Source: Symbiodinium natans (lineage: Eukaryota; Sar; Dinophyceae; Suessiales; Symbiodiniaceae). Taken from it: 64,000 nt of DNA. Numbering within the stretch: position 1 is the first letter of the stretch; each line of letters starts with the position of its first letter. Both the position numbers and the translations under genes were made by a program. Of the stretch, positions 9,091 to 21,293 are shown piece by piece. The notes beneath the pieces were generated by a model. It saw only the letters and a program-made list of their open reading frames with translations. It searched no databases and was not told the origin of the DNA. The stretch lies in NCBI GenBank assembly GCA_905221605.1, contig CAJNDS010002746.1, positions 220,889 through 284,888 of the forward strand. The letters are read 5' to 3'.

Positions 9091-12000
9091 TGGGCTCCGA
9101 ACTGCTGCGATTGCACACCGCCGAGCTGCTTAAAGGCGCCGCGAACGGTTTGGCCGAATAACTGGTGTGTTCTGTTTGTATACTAGATACGATACGGGTC
9201 GAAAACGATTTCTGATCGGATTCCCATGCGGAACGATGTTGCATCTCCTGTGGCTTCTTAGGAATCCACGCTGGCAGCTCAGGAAGGTATGTGTGTGCTG
9301 CGTGCTGTTGGGAGGGACATAGCCAAGCACGCCGTTCAGCGAGCGCTTGAACCCTACTTCGAAAGGAAGCGCAACAGCAAGTTGACTCATGGCCATGTGT
9401 GATACACGCATGTTGTGTCACCCGGGCTCGCGGTAGGGCATTCGTCACTGCGTCGCCGCCTCAGCAGGACGCAAGCGGCAAGGCACGCACGGCGATGCCG
9501 CCTGGTAGTCATCGGGCTTGGTTGGGGGGCGCTTCGGCTGCACCGGCGCACTTGCGACCCGCGGCCCTCGCAGCATTGACCTCCCGCTGGTGGCTTAGTT
9601 GGAGTTAGCGTCCAGGGGAGTAGTGTAGGTCTGTACGACAAAGCAGTTGAGCGGGAAAACCGTGTCCCTCGGGGCCTGTGGACTAAAAACCCCCCAACCG
9701 AGCTCAACAAGGGCGGCCGGGACCCCCGCCGCGCTGAGGGCTTCTGCCCAGGCTGCTTGGGTCCTCCGGTGGAGTGGCATCATTTCCGTCGCTGCGCAGA
9801 GCGCGCTTGCGGCTACCTTCCTCGAGCTCCCTGTCCCGTCTGAGCCCTGTGCTGCTGGCACGCCCCCAGCCTTGCACGAGCTCCTGGCTGACGCCCGCTG
9901 GAGCGAGAGCGAGGTCCCGGCACCAAGCTGTCTGCCCAGCCGGGCCTAGGTCCCTCCCCCGGGCCCTCGAAGGGGACCCGTGGACTCGACCGACCCGACC
10001 CTGACGGCGGCGGACGCAAAAAGGCGCGGGGAAAAAAAAAAAAAAAACAAAAGCTGGAGCAAGCTTGGGGCCTCCGCCCACCCTGCCCGAGCAAAGGTCG
10101 TGGGCTTACAAGGCGTCGACCGGAGCGACGCAAGTCCCTTCAGGACAACTTTGCTAGCTCGGCCACGTGAACGGAAATTGCCCTGGAGCCCCGGAAAGTC
10201 GACTATCATTGGCCTTACCTCTCAGTGGGGGAAGGAGGAGATGCTGATAAGACGCCGAGGAACACGTACCGCTGACAACTGCTTCCAGCCCAGCACCGTG
10301 GCGTCAAGCCCCAGCCAGTCAAGAACTAATCACCCATGCCGCTCCCATTCACGGGCTGACGGCGAGGTCGGCACGGGCGGCAAGGTGGGAGGCCGACGTG
10401 CCCGTGACGCCTCTCCTCCCGCTGGACTGCGCTGCTCGCGGTCGTGGTGCAGCACGCCCTCGCAGCTCACTTCTCAAGCTGCCCCTGCGGGCAATGGCGA
10501 CGACAGCAAGCCGCTGCAAGCCGCCTTCCTGCTGACTCCCCGCCTCTCCTCAAACTTACCGGCTGGAGAAAATGGCGCGAGAGAAAAAACTATGCAACTG
10601 CTCGGCCACTCCGAGTGGGGGCGGGCCCCTGCCGAGCTGTAGACACGTTCTTGCCAATATTGGAAGCGATGCCGCACTCGTAATCGCAGCACCAAACCAC
10701 CACATCCCGATGCTCAACCTCTGCATGAGGTAATTGAGGCTCCTAGCTCAGAGATGCCCTGCGCGCCCAAAATGTCGTAGCGCATGCTTCATGCTTCCGA
10801 TCACTATCGCATGTTTTGTGCTTTGTGTGCCCTCGCAATTTCGGTTCTGGGCTATCTTCTTGACCTGCTGGGCTACCTTCTGTGCCCAGGGGCTGGGCTA
10901 TCTACAAGGTGACTGGGCCAAGAAACCACGCACGCTCGCAATACGTGGTTCATCAGCAGCGAAGCTAAAACAGAGTAGGCTGGGAAAAAAAAGAATCACC
11001 CAATGCCACCCATAAAGACCGTAAAGCTGGCGGTGGGTGAAGCAACGCGGTGGGTGAAGCAACCGAGATTTCTTGAAGGGGGGTCGACCTTCCTGGCGTC
11101 GGTGACAGTCATGCCACATCCCGAATCAGCTGCAAGATTTCTTGTCGCACATGGCCATTTTTGCTTGCGTATGGTGATGCAGATGGCTAGGCAGGTGTGC
11201 CCGCTCATGAACCTCTCGCGTTCTGGTCCCACTAGCGCGTTTGATCCCGTCAGTCCTCTCCGCCTGACCGTGCGCGTCGTCTGAGCTGCCACCTTTTGTA
11301 CGCGGTGCTCCTGAAGAACAGGATTCTGTGGGGGGTTTGCTCAGAATGGGCGGAGGAATGTCATAGTTCGTTACATTGCGTGTTACATTTGCGCGGGATA
11401 CATGTGAGTGGCCTGACGTCTCCGATGGGTCATGTCACTTGTTTCTAGCAGCCATACTAAAACCCTCGTGTCGTTTGCCACTGCCAAAATCCGTGCGAAT
11501 GCCTATCTGTGCAACAGCAAGCAGCATATCAGTATAGCCAGATCGCCCGCTATGCACCGGCAATGGAATAAACGGGTACAGGGTGGGAAAATGTCTGCGG
11601 CATTATTGGCAGACTTATTGGCAGTTCGCTCATCCTGTTGCAACAGGGCAGGCACGTGACTCCACATGGGTGGAACATGGTGGAAACAGCTGTCGCACTA
11701 TGGCGTTGTCCTGGCCAAACGTGCGACGACAACAGTTACAAACCCAATCACCCATCCAACCAACAAGCCGTAGCATATTGCGATTAGGATGTAATTATGA
11801 AAAAAAACATGATGTGCATGTTTTTGCGGACATGAATCCACCCGTGAACTTTTGTTTCAAACTACCTCTCGGTGATAGCCACTAGACACTGACAAAATGC
11901 CTGTTTCGTGGAGAAGCAAAGAAAAAGAACACCCAAGAATCGCTGGGGCCTGTCATTCATTGAATGGGGCTGGAAGATCATTTTTGCTTTTTGTTTTTTG

Positions 12001-14000
12001 CCCGGGGCCCGCCCTGTCCACATTTGGCGGCCCCGGGCGAGTGGAGCGAAAACAGGCTGGAAGCCCATGCGCGTGCTGCGGAAAATGCGAGCAAGGAGGA
12101 CCCGTGGGCAGTGAATGTTGGCACTGCGGGAGCGCGCGGGGGCGCGAGCGAGGTGGCGGATGAACAGGCAGCTCCAGGCTCTTTACAAACGAGGAAACCA
12201 GGCCGCGTAGCCTTCTCGGATGTATGATGATGTATGCGATCTTCGCCAACAGCAAGGAGGCGTCGTCACTGCTGAATGTCCCACCAACACGAATCCCAAT
12301 CACAGCGAAACGTGCATGCCTGCTCGGGGCAGGTTTGGCGGGCGGGCTGCGTGGGTCGAGGTGCGACAAGGTGCGTGTCGAAGAAAATGACGGTGCGCTC
12401 ACGCTGCCAACCGTGAAGGAAGTTCCCCCGCACGTCCGACTTGTCAATTCTCGGCAGGGAAGCCAGTGTCGCCCGTCTGGCGGTTAGCTTTCCAACTATC
12501 AGTTACTCCCATGTGCAAGCACGCTGATGGGAACAACAAACAGTACACGAACAAAATCGTTGACATGTATTTCAGCGCGTTGTGCGGCATCCGAACATAC
12601 GGCTGGGGGAAACGACGGGACTATAAAATGCTATAAACGCGTGTGATGGTTGTTGCAGTGTTGTTGCATATTCTTGCAAAATATGCTGGATGCCGCGTTG
12701 TTTTTGCAACTTTGCACCCGGACCTGAACATCACCTGAACGCACACTACCAGTACCGTACCATGAAACCCTACATGTTGATATCGCGCTGGTCCCCACCG
12801 ATGCCGAAATAGGGCATGGATCCGATCCCAGACGTGCACCGCGACGGACTTGTTGGCCGGATTGTTTTGCCGGATTCTCAAATTATCTTGCCGTGCATTG
12901 GAACGCTTTTCCGCGCAAATCTAAATGTCCTTGCACACGCACCTGTGTGTGCGCACGCATACACATGTGTGTATGTGCACATACATGTATGTAAGAACGT
13001 GTTTGCACGGAAGCGTTCCTGGCCATTGGTCCGAACTACACCATGTTTTTTGCCCGGATTCGTAACGACAAACAGACCATGTTGTACCATCTGGTACATA
13101 TGCACCGGAGCACATGCGTGTGCGCTCAGACGCATGAGTGCATGTGTACAATTGCACGCATATTAATGTGCACAGAAAGATGCATGGCGTTTGCACACAC
13201 GAGTATATGCGCGCGCCATACTTATGCGCGCACTCGTGAGCTTGAAGAAAAACATCGAAAGATGCTTGCTGACAAATCCGTATCTGTGCACATGATTGCC
13301 CTTATGTATGTGCGCAAAAAAATAAATTAAGCAGAATACGGAAGCAGGTTTCAATGTTGTGACACACGTCTCTTAACGGGGCACAGACCACCACCGATAT
13401 TGCTTGCGTCCCCAAACTTCATGCCTCGCCCGACTCCGTCACAAATCGCAGCCTCTTCCGCGCAACGTTGCTCCACTTCTCGGCAGGTGCGACCGAATAC
13501 GTAACCTGTCTGGTATTCCGCGTCGTGCAGTAGACCTCTCGCGCATGTGTCCGCAAGTTCCGGCAAACGGCGTGCGTGGCCACAGTCGGATTTGGTGACC
13601 GCATTTGGGCTGATGGATTGCCCTATAGGCCCTTTAAAGCGTGTCCGCTCTTCGGTAAAAAGCTGACATGGCCCGGAACAGGGGCTTCGCCAGCGGGAAA
13701 ATAATCAGTCCAACGTTCCGAGGCGTAGTAACTCACGTGGTCTGGTTTGCTGCGGACAGCTGTGCAAGCCGTCGAACACAAGCCCAAACACCCTGAACCG
13801 CTCTATGAACAAAATCGGCGCGCCGGAGACCGCGGGTTTATAAGTTTAAGGTTTAAGGCTTGATTTCTAAAACGAGAGCAGACAACTTCGGCGTGCAACT
13901 TCGACATGACTGCGAGCTACGGATTGCCGTGCTGCCTGGTTCCAAAGCGAGAGAAGGGGCGCCAAAAACCTGGGCACGTCGTGAGACCAGGCTGGTCACC
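9090..14000. other. Heptamer-poor unique region, genes not resolved
   Basis: Nearly 5 kb without telomere-like arrays. The first part (about 9430-10650) is GC-rich with several overlapping frames on both strands, none recognisable, and an A-run at 10030-10045. At 12930-13240 the sequence is dominated by CA/TG/GC alternation. An intron-rich gene could be hidden here, but I could not choose exons. Confidence 0.4.
13198..13239. repeat. GC-alternating palindrome
   Basis: CACACGAGTATATGCGCGCG pairs imperfectly with TTATGCGCGCACTCGTG. It lies in alternating purine-pyrimidine DNA and is a potential cruciform or Z-DNA site. Confidence 0.45.
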
Positions 14001-14037
14001 CCAATCTACGGCGCAGGCCGTCGCGAACATTCGCTTA

Positions 14038-14130
14038 CCAGGATGGGCTATTATGTACCCAATAATCCCCTACAAAAGGTCCTTTATAGGGTTCATTATG
14101 GGGAGTATAAGGCCTAATAGCCCATCCTGG
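14038..14130. mobile_element. Fold-back element F, single copy
   Basis: The 93-bp inverted repeat has arms CCAGGATGGGCTATTA and TAATAGCCCATCCTGG (perfect 16 bp), with weaker pairing inward (AATAATCCCC / CATTATGGGG). Only one copy was seen here. Confidence 0.65.
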
Positions 14131-14500
14131 TTGGGCAGGCTTCCTCGCTTGCAACGACATCTTACTTGCGAAATGGGTGGCCGCGAATAGCCAGGCGAGC
14201 ATTCTCGCCAGCCATCTTGCTCTGCGTTGGGAAACCGTCCCCTGGTCGCGTTGGTTACAAGCAAGATGAAGCTCTGGATCAACGATTCGAAGAGATGCGC
14301 CTTCCGGATTCCCCTGGAAGGTAAGGCGAAGAAGCCGCGCCGTGCAAGCACCGACCCTCCGACGCTGCAACGCGCTTTCCAAGATTCTCCCAACCCCCTC
14401 TTAGTCCACCGTCTGCTGATTTGTTGCTTCTGATGTGGCAGTGGAGCAAGAGCTGGCGCGACGGGACCCAGCACTTGGAGTGAGCAATCGCATCAGAAAG

Positions 14501-14612
14501 CCCAGAGACTCCAAAACCGCTTCGTTAAGGAAGAAGCCTTAAATCCTACTATAGGGTTCCTATTCTAGTTTGAGGAATATTCCTGAATTAAGGGGTTTTT
14601 GGAGTCTCTGGG
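14501..14612. mobile_element. Fold-back element family A, copy 3
   Basis: The 112-bp element has both termini intact (CCCAGAGACTCCAAAAC ... TTTTGGAGTCTCTGGG) and an internal GGGTTCCTATTCTAG shared with copy 1. It sits alone in unique DNA with AG on each side, showing that A is an independent unit from B. Confidence 0.75.
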
Positions 14613-14734
14613 AGCTGAAGCCTTCCGGGATGCCCAGGTCGAAGCACCAGCGTTTGACAGTGGCTGGAATCGATTTTGCTTCCACGAGGGGGTGGAGAAA
14701 ACACCGACGTAAGAGAGAAGAGGGCCAGAGACAC

Positions 14735-16195
14735 GGTGAGTGAATGAGTGAGTGAAAGTGACTGCATGAGTGAAAGTGAGAGAGAGATAGTGCGAGAATC
14801 AGAGAGTGAAAGAGGGAGAGAGCGGGAGAGGGAGAGAGGTAGAGAGGGAGGTAAAGAGGTAGAGGTAGAGAGGGAGGTAGAGAGGTAGAGAAAGGGAGTG
14901 AGGTAGAGAGAGGGGGAAAGAAGGAGGGAGAGGGAGAGAGAGGGAGAGAGCGGGAGAGAGAGGGAGAGAGAGGGAGAGGGGGAGAGAGGGCGAGAGAGGG
15001 GGAGAGAGGGAGAAAATAGTGCGATCCGTCCTATAGATCGAGAGAGTGAGAGTATAGGAAGATGCTGGAGAGAGAGAGGGATAGAGAGAGGGAGAGAGAG
15101 GGAATAGAGAGATGGGATAGAGAGAGGGAGAGAAGAGAGAGGGAGAGAAGAGAGGGGATAGATAGAGGGGAGAGAGAGGGAGAGAGAAGATGGAGAGAGA
15201 GAGGGATAGAGAGAGGGAGAGATGGAGAAAGATGGAGAGAGGGAGAGAGCGGGAGAGAGATGTAGAGAGCTTGAATATAGGGAGAGAGAGGGGAGGAGAG
15301 AGGGAGAGGAGAGGAGAGAGAGGGAGAGAGAGAGGGAGAGAGGGAGAGAAGAGAGTAGAGCGAGCGGGAGGCTGGAGGGATAGCGAGAGGGAGATAGGAG
15401 GAGGAGATGAGAGGGAGAGAAAGAGAGAGAGAGGAGAGAGAGATTGCGAGCGGAGAGGGAGAGAGAAAGAGTGACGAGAGAGAAAGGAGAGAGATAGGAA
15501 GATGAGAGAGTGAGTAGAGGGAGCAAACATTGAGAGCGGGCGAGGAGATGGAGAGAGGGAGAGAGAGTGAGAGAGGGAAGAGAGAGGGAGAGAGAGAGGG
15601 AGAGAGAGGGAGAGAGCGAGGGAGAGAGTGAGAGATAGAAGAGGAGAAGCGATAGGAGATCGGGGAGGGTAGAGCGAGAGGGAGAGAGAGAGGGAAGAGA
15701 GAGGGAGGGAGAGCGACTGGAGGGAGAGCGAGATGGAGGGAGAGCTAGAGGGCGGGAGAACTCGAGAGGGCGAGGAGAGCGAAGAGGGAGATAGGGCGAG
15801 AGGGAGAAGTGAGGGAAGAGATGGAGGGAAAAGGATGGAGCAGGGGAGGGAGGGAGAGAGGGAGAGAGGGAGCGAGGAAGAGAGGGCGAGGAGAGGAGGA
15901 GAGTGGGGAGAGGAGGGAGAGAGGGAGAGATAAGAAGGGAGAGAGGGAGAGAGGGAAGAGAGGGAGAGCTGGAGAGGGAGAGAGGGAGAGCGGGAGAGAG
16001 GGAGAGAGGGAGAGAGGGAGAGAGGGAGAGAGGGAGAGAGGGAGAGACGGAGAGAGGGAGAGAGGGAGAGAGAGAGAGAGAGGGAGAGCGGGAGAGAGCG
16101 AGAGCGGATAAATGAAAGGGAGTGAGCGAAGGAGAGAGAGCGAAGGAGGGAGAGAGAGGGAGAGAGGGAGAGAAGATAAATGAAAGGGAGTGCTG
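14735..16195. repeat. 1.45 kb polypurine GA/GGA tract
   Basis: Almost purely A and G on the plus strand (GAGAGGGAGAGAGG-type units, a near-perfect GGGAGAGA octamer run at about 15960-16080). Such mirror-repeat purine tracts can form triplex (H-) DNA. The long minus-strand Leu/Ser/Pro frames are translations of the tract, not genes. Confidence 0.95.
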
Positions 16196-16327
16196 TCAAT
16201 AGAAGAGGCAGGTGCTTGAAGATGAGCCAGTGCCGGTGCTTGTTGCAGGTATTCGCGTCCCGCATTTGTGACTCCTGAGGCCTTCCTGGCCAAAGCCCTT
16301 GGGTTGCCGACGGCTTGGGAATCTGAA

Positions 16328-16430
16328 GGGTTCTTAGTGGGGAATGAGGGAATTACAAGGGCCCAATATATAGACTTTAAGGGATTCCATGGGGTGCCTC
16401 ATTCCCTCATTCCCGACGAAGAACCAGCCG
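16328..16430. mobile_element. Fold-back element family G, copy 1
   Basis: About 103 bp. Arms GGGTTCTTAGTGGGGAATGA and TCATTCCCGACGAAGAACCA; the internal GGGAATGAGGG motif is paired with CCTCATTCCC. Confidence 0.65.
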
Positions 16431-16742
16431 GAAGAAGCCCACCCAAACGCGCGTGAACGGTCGCATGTCCTGTCCGGGACTTCAAAAGGGGTGCCCCCAT
16501 TTGGGGTTTAGGGTTTAGGGTTGGAGGTTTAGTGTTTGGGAAATGCACATATGCAGTGGCATCATCTTTTCCGTCGCAGTCGCATCTCGACAGGCTGCTC
16601 ACGAGCTGGGAGGGGTTCTACCTCACAGTTGATTGTTGGGGTACCTGCACATGAACCATAAACTTAGGCATGTGTTTCGCCAAAGCCCCAACACATGGTT
16701 ACTGGCCCTATAGTATAGGGGTAGGGTAACCACAAGAATACT

Positions 16743-17032
16743 TTAGGGTTTAGGGTTTAGGGTTTAGGGTTTAGGGTTTAGGGTTTAGGGTTTAGTTACC
16801 TCTCCCGTTCGGGTTGCGAAAAGCAGTCTAAAAGCGCACTGGAAACGCTGAACCCTACACCCAGAGCCCAATTTGCTGTGCGAAGGTGATGCACCATAAT
16901 GCCTATAAACCCTAAACCCTCAAACCCTAAAACCCTAAAACCCTAAAACCCTAAAGCCCTAAAGCCCTAAAGCCCTAAAACCCTAAAACCCTAAAACCCT
17001 AAACCCTAAAGCCCTAAAGCCCTAAACCCTGA
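16743..17032. repeat. TTTAGGG array, unique gap, then CCCTAAA(A) array
   Basis: G-strand array at 16743-16796. From 16905 there is a C-strand array in which 8-mers CCCTAAAA and CCCTAAAG replace the heptamer in blocks. Confidence 0.85.
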
Positions 17033-17390
17033 CAAGGGGACCCCAAACGAGTCTCGTGTTCGGGCTTCGGCTCGGCTTAGGGTGTTGCGGGGAGCCCTGC
17101 ATCTGAAGTCGGAACAGCCTACCTTGGGGGCCAAATCAACCCAACCGGGCTTTGTGGTCCTTCTACCTTAGGGTTTAGGGTTTAGGGCTTCATGGGGATT
17201 CGCGTGGTAGAAGGTATACTAGCAGGTATCTGGTATCTGACCGCAATTTTCGGGTCTGTAGGGTTAGATGACCCCAATTTCTTGGGGCTCATGTGGTCCT
17301 CAAGGTACTTGGAGAAAGCGAACCCTACCCTCGATCTTTCAATGCAGCTGCACGGCTCTCTGTCCGTGTGCACGTCGACACTTTGAGGTG

Positions 17391-17506
17391 TACTCAGTTG
17401 CTGAGCTCATAACCCCCCCCCCCCAAAAAAAAAAAAAAAGTGTACACTTTCAGTGCTCTAGGAGACTCTAGTATCCCAAAAAGTGCACTGATTCAGCTGC
17501 TAAGTG
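17391..17506. mobile_element. Fold-back element family E, copy 2
   Basis: It shares AGTTGCTGAGCTCATAA, AAAGTGTACACTTTCAG and AAGTGCACTGATTCAGCTGC with copy 1. A C-run followed by an A-run has expanded inside the left arm (about 17409-17439). Confidence 0.6.
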
Positions 17507-17561
17507 TAGGCAGTTCGTCCCAAGTACCGGATTCAAGGTTCTGGTCACGCTTTGTTTCTTA

Positions 17562-17660
17562 GACCCAAGAGTAACCTTGGTCTAAGAAGGGTTTTGTTGT
17601 AAAGGGGCTTGTACGGGAACCCAAACCCTAAGAGAAGGGAATAAGGGCCTACTTCTAGTT
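17562..17660. mobile_element. MITE-like family D, copy 2
   Basis: Diverged copy: GACCCAAGAGTAACCTTGG at the left, GTAAAGGGGCTTGTACGGG and GGAACCCAAACCCTAAG in the middle, and GGGCCTACTTCTAG at the right. Confidence 0.5.
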
Positions 17661-17930
17661 TCGCGCAACTTACGCAACAACCGCGTGCTTAAGAACACCG
17701 CCGAAGAACATGACTTTTACCAGTCCCAATATTCTATTGCTCTTCTCACGAAGAATATTTATTTTTTGGAGGTTTCTTAAGCAACCAATAGAGAAGGGTC
17801 TTCTCGCGGGTCTTATGTCCATGCTAAGCCGACCCGGCAGCCCAGTAACCATAGTACAATAAGGGTACCCTTTTTGGGGGTTTGGTATACGTAAAAGGAA
17901 CCTTGAACCCAAAAGGGCAAAGACATCATC

Positions 17931-18382
17931 CTAAACCCTAAACTCTAAACCCTAAACACTGAACCCTAAACCCTAAACCCTAAACCCTAAACCCTAAACC
18001 CTAAACCCTAAACCCTAAACCCTAAACTCCAAGCCCGAAACCCTCAACCCCAGGCCAAGGCCCCCCCCATGAATTTCAACGCCTATGTCCGCATAGACGT
18101 GCACACATTGAGCTGTGCCCTACAACCTACCTCGCCTGCGGTGGTCCCGAGCGCCACTGAGACTTTTTCCACAGGCTTCAGGTCGTTACTTTGGCTTCAG
18201 GGATGGAAGGGTTTAGGGTTTAGGGTTTAGGGTTTAGGGTTTAGGGTTTAGGGTTTAGGGTTTAGGGTTTAGGGTTTAGGGTTTAGGGTTTAGGGTTTAG
18301 GGTTTAGGGTTTAGGGTTTAGGGTTTAGGGTTTAGGGTTTAAGGTTTAGAGTTTCGGGTTGAGGGTTTAGGGTTGTGGGTTT
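17931..18382. repeat. CCCTAAA - insert - TTTAGGG inverted pair
   Basis: C-strand array (17931-18030) and a nearly perfect G-strand array of about 20 units (18209-18350) enclose about 170 bp of unique DNA. The arms are complementary and the unique insert would form the loop. Confidence 0.85.
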
Positions 18383-18669
18383 TGGGTATCAATAGGAGTT
18401 CGCAGAAAATGTAGAGAAGCCCCTACCAAGTGGGTCTTGAGGACCACGAAGCAGTTTTGAACCCCTCAGCCCAAAAACCTTACAAACCACTACCTAAGCC
18501 CTAAGACGTACACCCTTGACCCTGCACCCTGAGCTTGTAAACCCCAAAAGCCTCCTGTGCTGCAAACTCAATAGCTGACCCCACAAAAGCCCCCAAACAC
18601 CCTGCAATCCCGCCTTCGATTTCCCAAGCCAAGCACTGAGCAGCAAACCCCGAACCCCAATAAACATCT

Positions 18670-19200
18670 AAACCATTAGGCCCCGGACCCTAAACCCTAT
18701 GAAGGCGTTAACCCTAAACCCCACCTAAACCCCAAATCCCTAAACCCTAAGCCCCAAATCCCAAATCCCTAAACCCTAATTAAACTAAACCCCAAATCCC
18801 TAAACCCGAAACCCCAAATCCCTAAACCCTAAACCCCAAATCCTCAATCCCTAAACCCGAAAACCTAATCCCTAGCCTAAACCCGACACCCTAACCCTAA
18901 ACCCCAAACCCCAAACCCTAAACCCTAAACCCTAAACTTTGCCGGGGGTGACCACCGCAGTCACTGCATGCCGGGGAGAAGCGGATCATCCGAGGCCCTG
19001 GGTGGGTTTAGGGTTTAGGGTTTAGGGTTTAGGGTTTAGGGTTTAGGGTTTAGGGTTAGGGTTTGGGGTTTGGGGTTTGGGGTTTGGGGTTTGGGGTTTG
19101 GGGTTTGGGGTTTGGGGTTTGGGGTTTGGGGTTTGGGGTTTGGGGCTTAGGGCTTAGGGCTTAGGGCTTAGGGCTTAGGGCTTAGGGCTTGGAGGGCTTC
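18670..19200. repeat. Irregular C-strand array, 65-bp insert, block-structured G-strand array
   Basis: CCCTAAA/CCCCAAA mixtures at 18670-18939. Then, after about 65 bp, (TTTAGGG)~7, (TTTGGGG)~12 and (CTTAGGG)~7 follow in sharply bounded blocks (19005-19056, 19060-19144, 19145-19190). Confidence 0.85.
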
Positions 19201-19277
19201 AGGTTTAAGGCTGCGCTGCGCTGCTTGGGCTTCCCGGGTGCAGGGCTCGAGGTTTTTAGGAGGGTTTATGTGTAGGG

Positions 19278-20475
19278 GGGTTTAGGGTTTAGGGTTTAGG
19301 GTTTAGGGTTTAGGGGTGGTCGGGGTTCATTAGGCAAAGCGGGGTTTTGCTTGCGAAGGCAGGAAACAACAGCGAGATCATGTGGCGGAATCTGTCTCAT
19401 GTAATTGGGTGCGACAAGGTGCAAGTACTTGAAGGTTCATGGTACTTACTAATCAACTATAACTGTACTTATAACTCTACTTATAAAACCCCTAAAGGGC
19501 CTTATAGGGGTTATCCCAATTATAAGTAGGGTTATAAGCCCAGTTATAATTGGTTAGTAAGTACCATGAACCTCCACGTACTTCTATCAACAATTGTGCG
19601 CCACATCCCCCAAACCAACTGCATGAAAAGCTGCGTGCCCAAAGTCACACGACCTTCAGCACTGGTGCCTCCCCACCCCCCCCGCCCCCCCCGCCTCGAC
19701 CGTTGTAAGAGGCTTGGGGCGGGATTCCCCACGCTATTCCCGGATTCCAGGATGCCTACTTGTTGGGGGGACGCGGGGCCTATCAGCATACAACATTGCG
19801 CCCCTACAACTCCCCCGCCCCGATTAAACTCAGGGTTTAGGGTTTAGGGTTTAGGGTTTAGGGTTAAAAGTTTAGGGTTTAGGGTCTATAGGGTTGAGGC
19901 TTGAATGCCAGCTAGACGCTGAGGCAGCTGGATGTCTTCCCGCTTCTGGAGATCCCGCGCTCTGAGAAAATATTTCCTGAACTTGGCTGCACTCAGAAGG
20001 GTAGCTGTAAATTAAACTTTCGGGGTTTAGGGTTCAGGGTTTAGGGTTTAGGGCTGCCTTGTTAAAAAAGCAAATAAGCCCAAAAAGGCTAAGGATCTAA
20101 AGTTACAGTAAAGCACCACAAAGTGAAGGTTTGGATTTGAAAATTCGAGTTTAGGGTTTGGGCATGTAAGGTATGGAAACTAACTCAGCCCTAAGTCAAC
20201 CATGTAGGGTTCAGGGTTTAGGGTTTTAGGGTTTGGGGTTTAGGGTTTAGGGTTTCGGGTTTAGGGTTTAGGGCTACCTTACGCCCCCTGTTTTGCTTCG
20301 GGGTCCCCTGTGATGAGTGGTTCCTGTTTTTGTTCAAGTGTTCAAGGCGCGAGCACATATTTCCGTACCCCTAAACCCTGAACCCCCTAAAGCCGAGTTT
20401 AGTTAGGGTTTAGGGTTTAGGGTTTAGGGCTTAGGGCTTAGGGCTTAGGGCTTAGGGCTTAGGGCTTAGGGCTTC
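19278..20475 (+). repeat. Series of G-strand heptamer arrays
   Basis: TTTAGGG arrays at 19278-19316, 19829-19895, 20022-20055, 20150-20280 and 20403-20475. The last changes abruptly from TTTAGGG to CTTAGGG. The unique pieces between include a family-B element; no gene is supported. Confidence 0.75.
19432..19575. mobile_element. Fold-back element family B, copy 2
   Basis: The 144-bp element is nearly identical to the 1641-1784 copy, including TATAGGGGTTATCCCAATTA and both GGTTCATGGTACTTACTAA termini. It occurs without A elements, so B is an independent family. Confidence 0.75.
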
Positions 20476-20594
20476 GGAACACTAAATCCCGAACCACCCT
20501 GGCCTCGAACGACGGGAGACACGGGGGTGCTGAACTCTCATTTGGTGGGTTCCCAAGACGAGCAGTCCCTTTAAGGGGGATGCTTGTGGGGTTT

Positions 20595-20910
20595 CGGGTT
20601 TAGGGTTTAGAGTTTAGTTTGGGGTTTGGGGTTTGGGGTTTGGGGTTTGGGGTTTGGGGTTTGGGGTTTGGGGTTTGGGGTTTGGGGTTTGGGGTTTGGG
20701 GTTTTGGGGTTTGGGGTTTGGGGTTTGGGGTTTGCGGTTTGGGGTTTAAGGTTTAAGGGGCGTTTAGGGTTTAGAGTTTTTGTGCTTTTTGTGGGGCGGG
20801 GTGGGGGGGGGGGGGGGGGTGGGTGCAAGTTGAGGATTGGACGGGGGGACCTAAGCTGTTTGGAAGCTGTTTCTGGTTTGGGGGGGGGGGGGGGGGGGGG
20901 GGGGGGGTGG
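20595..20910 (+). repeat. TTTGGGG array followed by long G homopolymers
   Basis: About 17 TTTGGGG units (20618-20744), then G-runs at about 20803-20819 and 20880-20907. The strand is a strong G-quadruplex candidate. Confidence 0.85.
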
Positions 20911-21180
20911 TGGGGAAAGGGGGGGTTGGGGCGGAGGTGAGGATCTTTGGGGTTTAGGGAGATAGGTTTTAGAGCGTTTAGGTTTAGTTTAGGGTGTTAG
21001 GGTTTTTTTTTTTGTGTTTAGGTTCAAGAGTTTTGGTTTAGGGTGCAACAACTACGAAGCACCTGAACATGCCCGAACAAGCCTATCTGGTCAATGGTCC
21101 ACATTGCGGGTGTCTGGGAGTTTCTTTTCGACACAAGAAATAACCTGCTTGGGTTTAGGGTTTGGTCAGGGTTTAGGGCT

Positions 21181-21293
21181 AGAGTACCCTGAATAAAACT
21201 GGTGCCCTCTGGGTTTAATAAAAGAAGCTTGTAAAAGGGGCTCAAAGGGAACCTAGGCCCTAAAAAAAGGAATCATGGCCTACTCTGATTCCG
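21181..21293. mobile_element. MITE-like family D, copy 3
   Basis: Diverged copy containing GAGTACCCTGAATAAAACTG, GGTGCCCTCTGGG, AAAGGGAACCTAGGCCC, AAAAAAAGGAAT and GGCCTACTCTGATTCCG. Confidence 0.45.

Noticed and set aside
9980-10642. 220-codon plus frame in the GC-rich island
   Set aside because: It has no ATG at its start, competes with equally open frames on the other strand, and shows no recognisable domain.
14588-16265. Very long Ser/Leu/Pro-rich frames (312 and 488 codons) on the minus strand
   Set aside because: They follow from the polypurine tract and are open in multiple frames; no non-repeat protein sequence is conserved.
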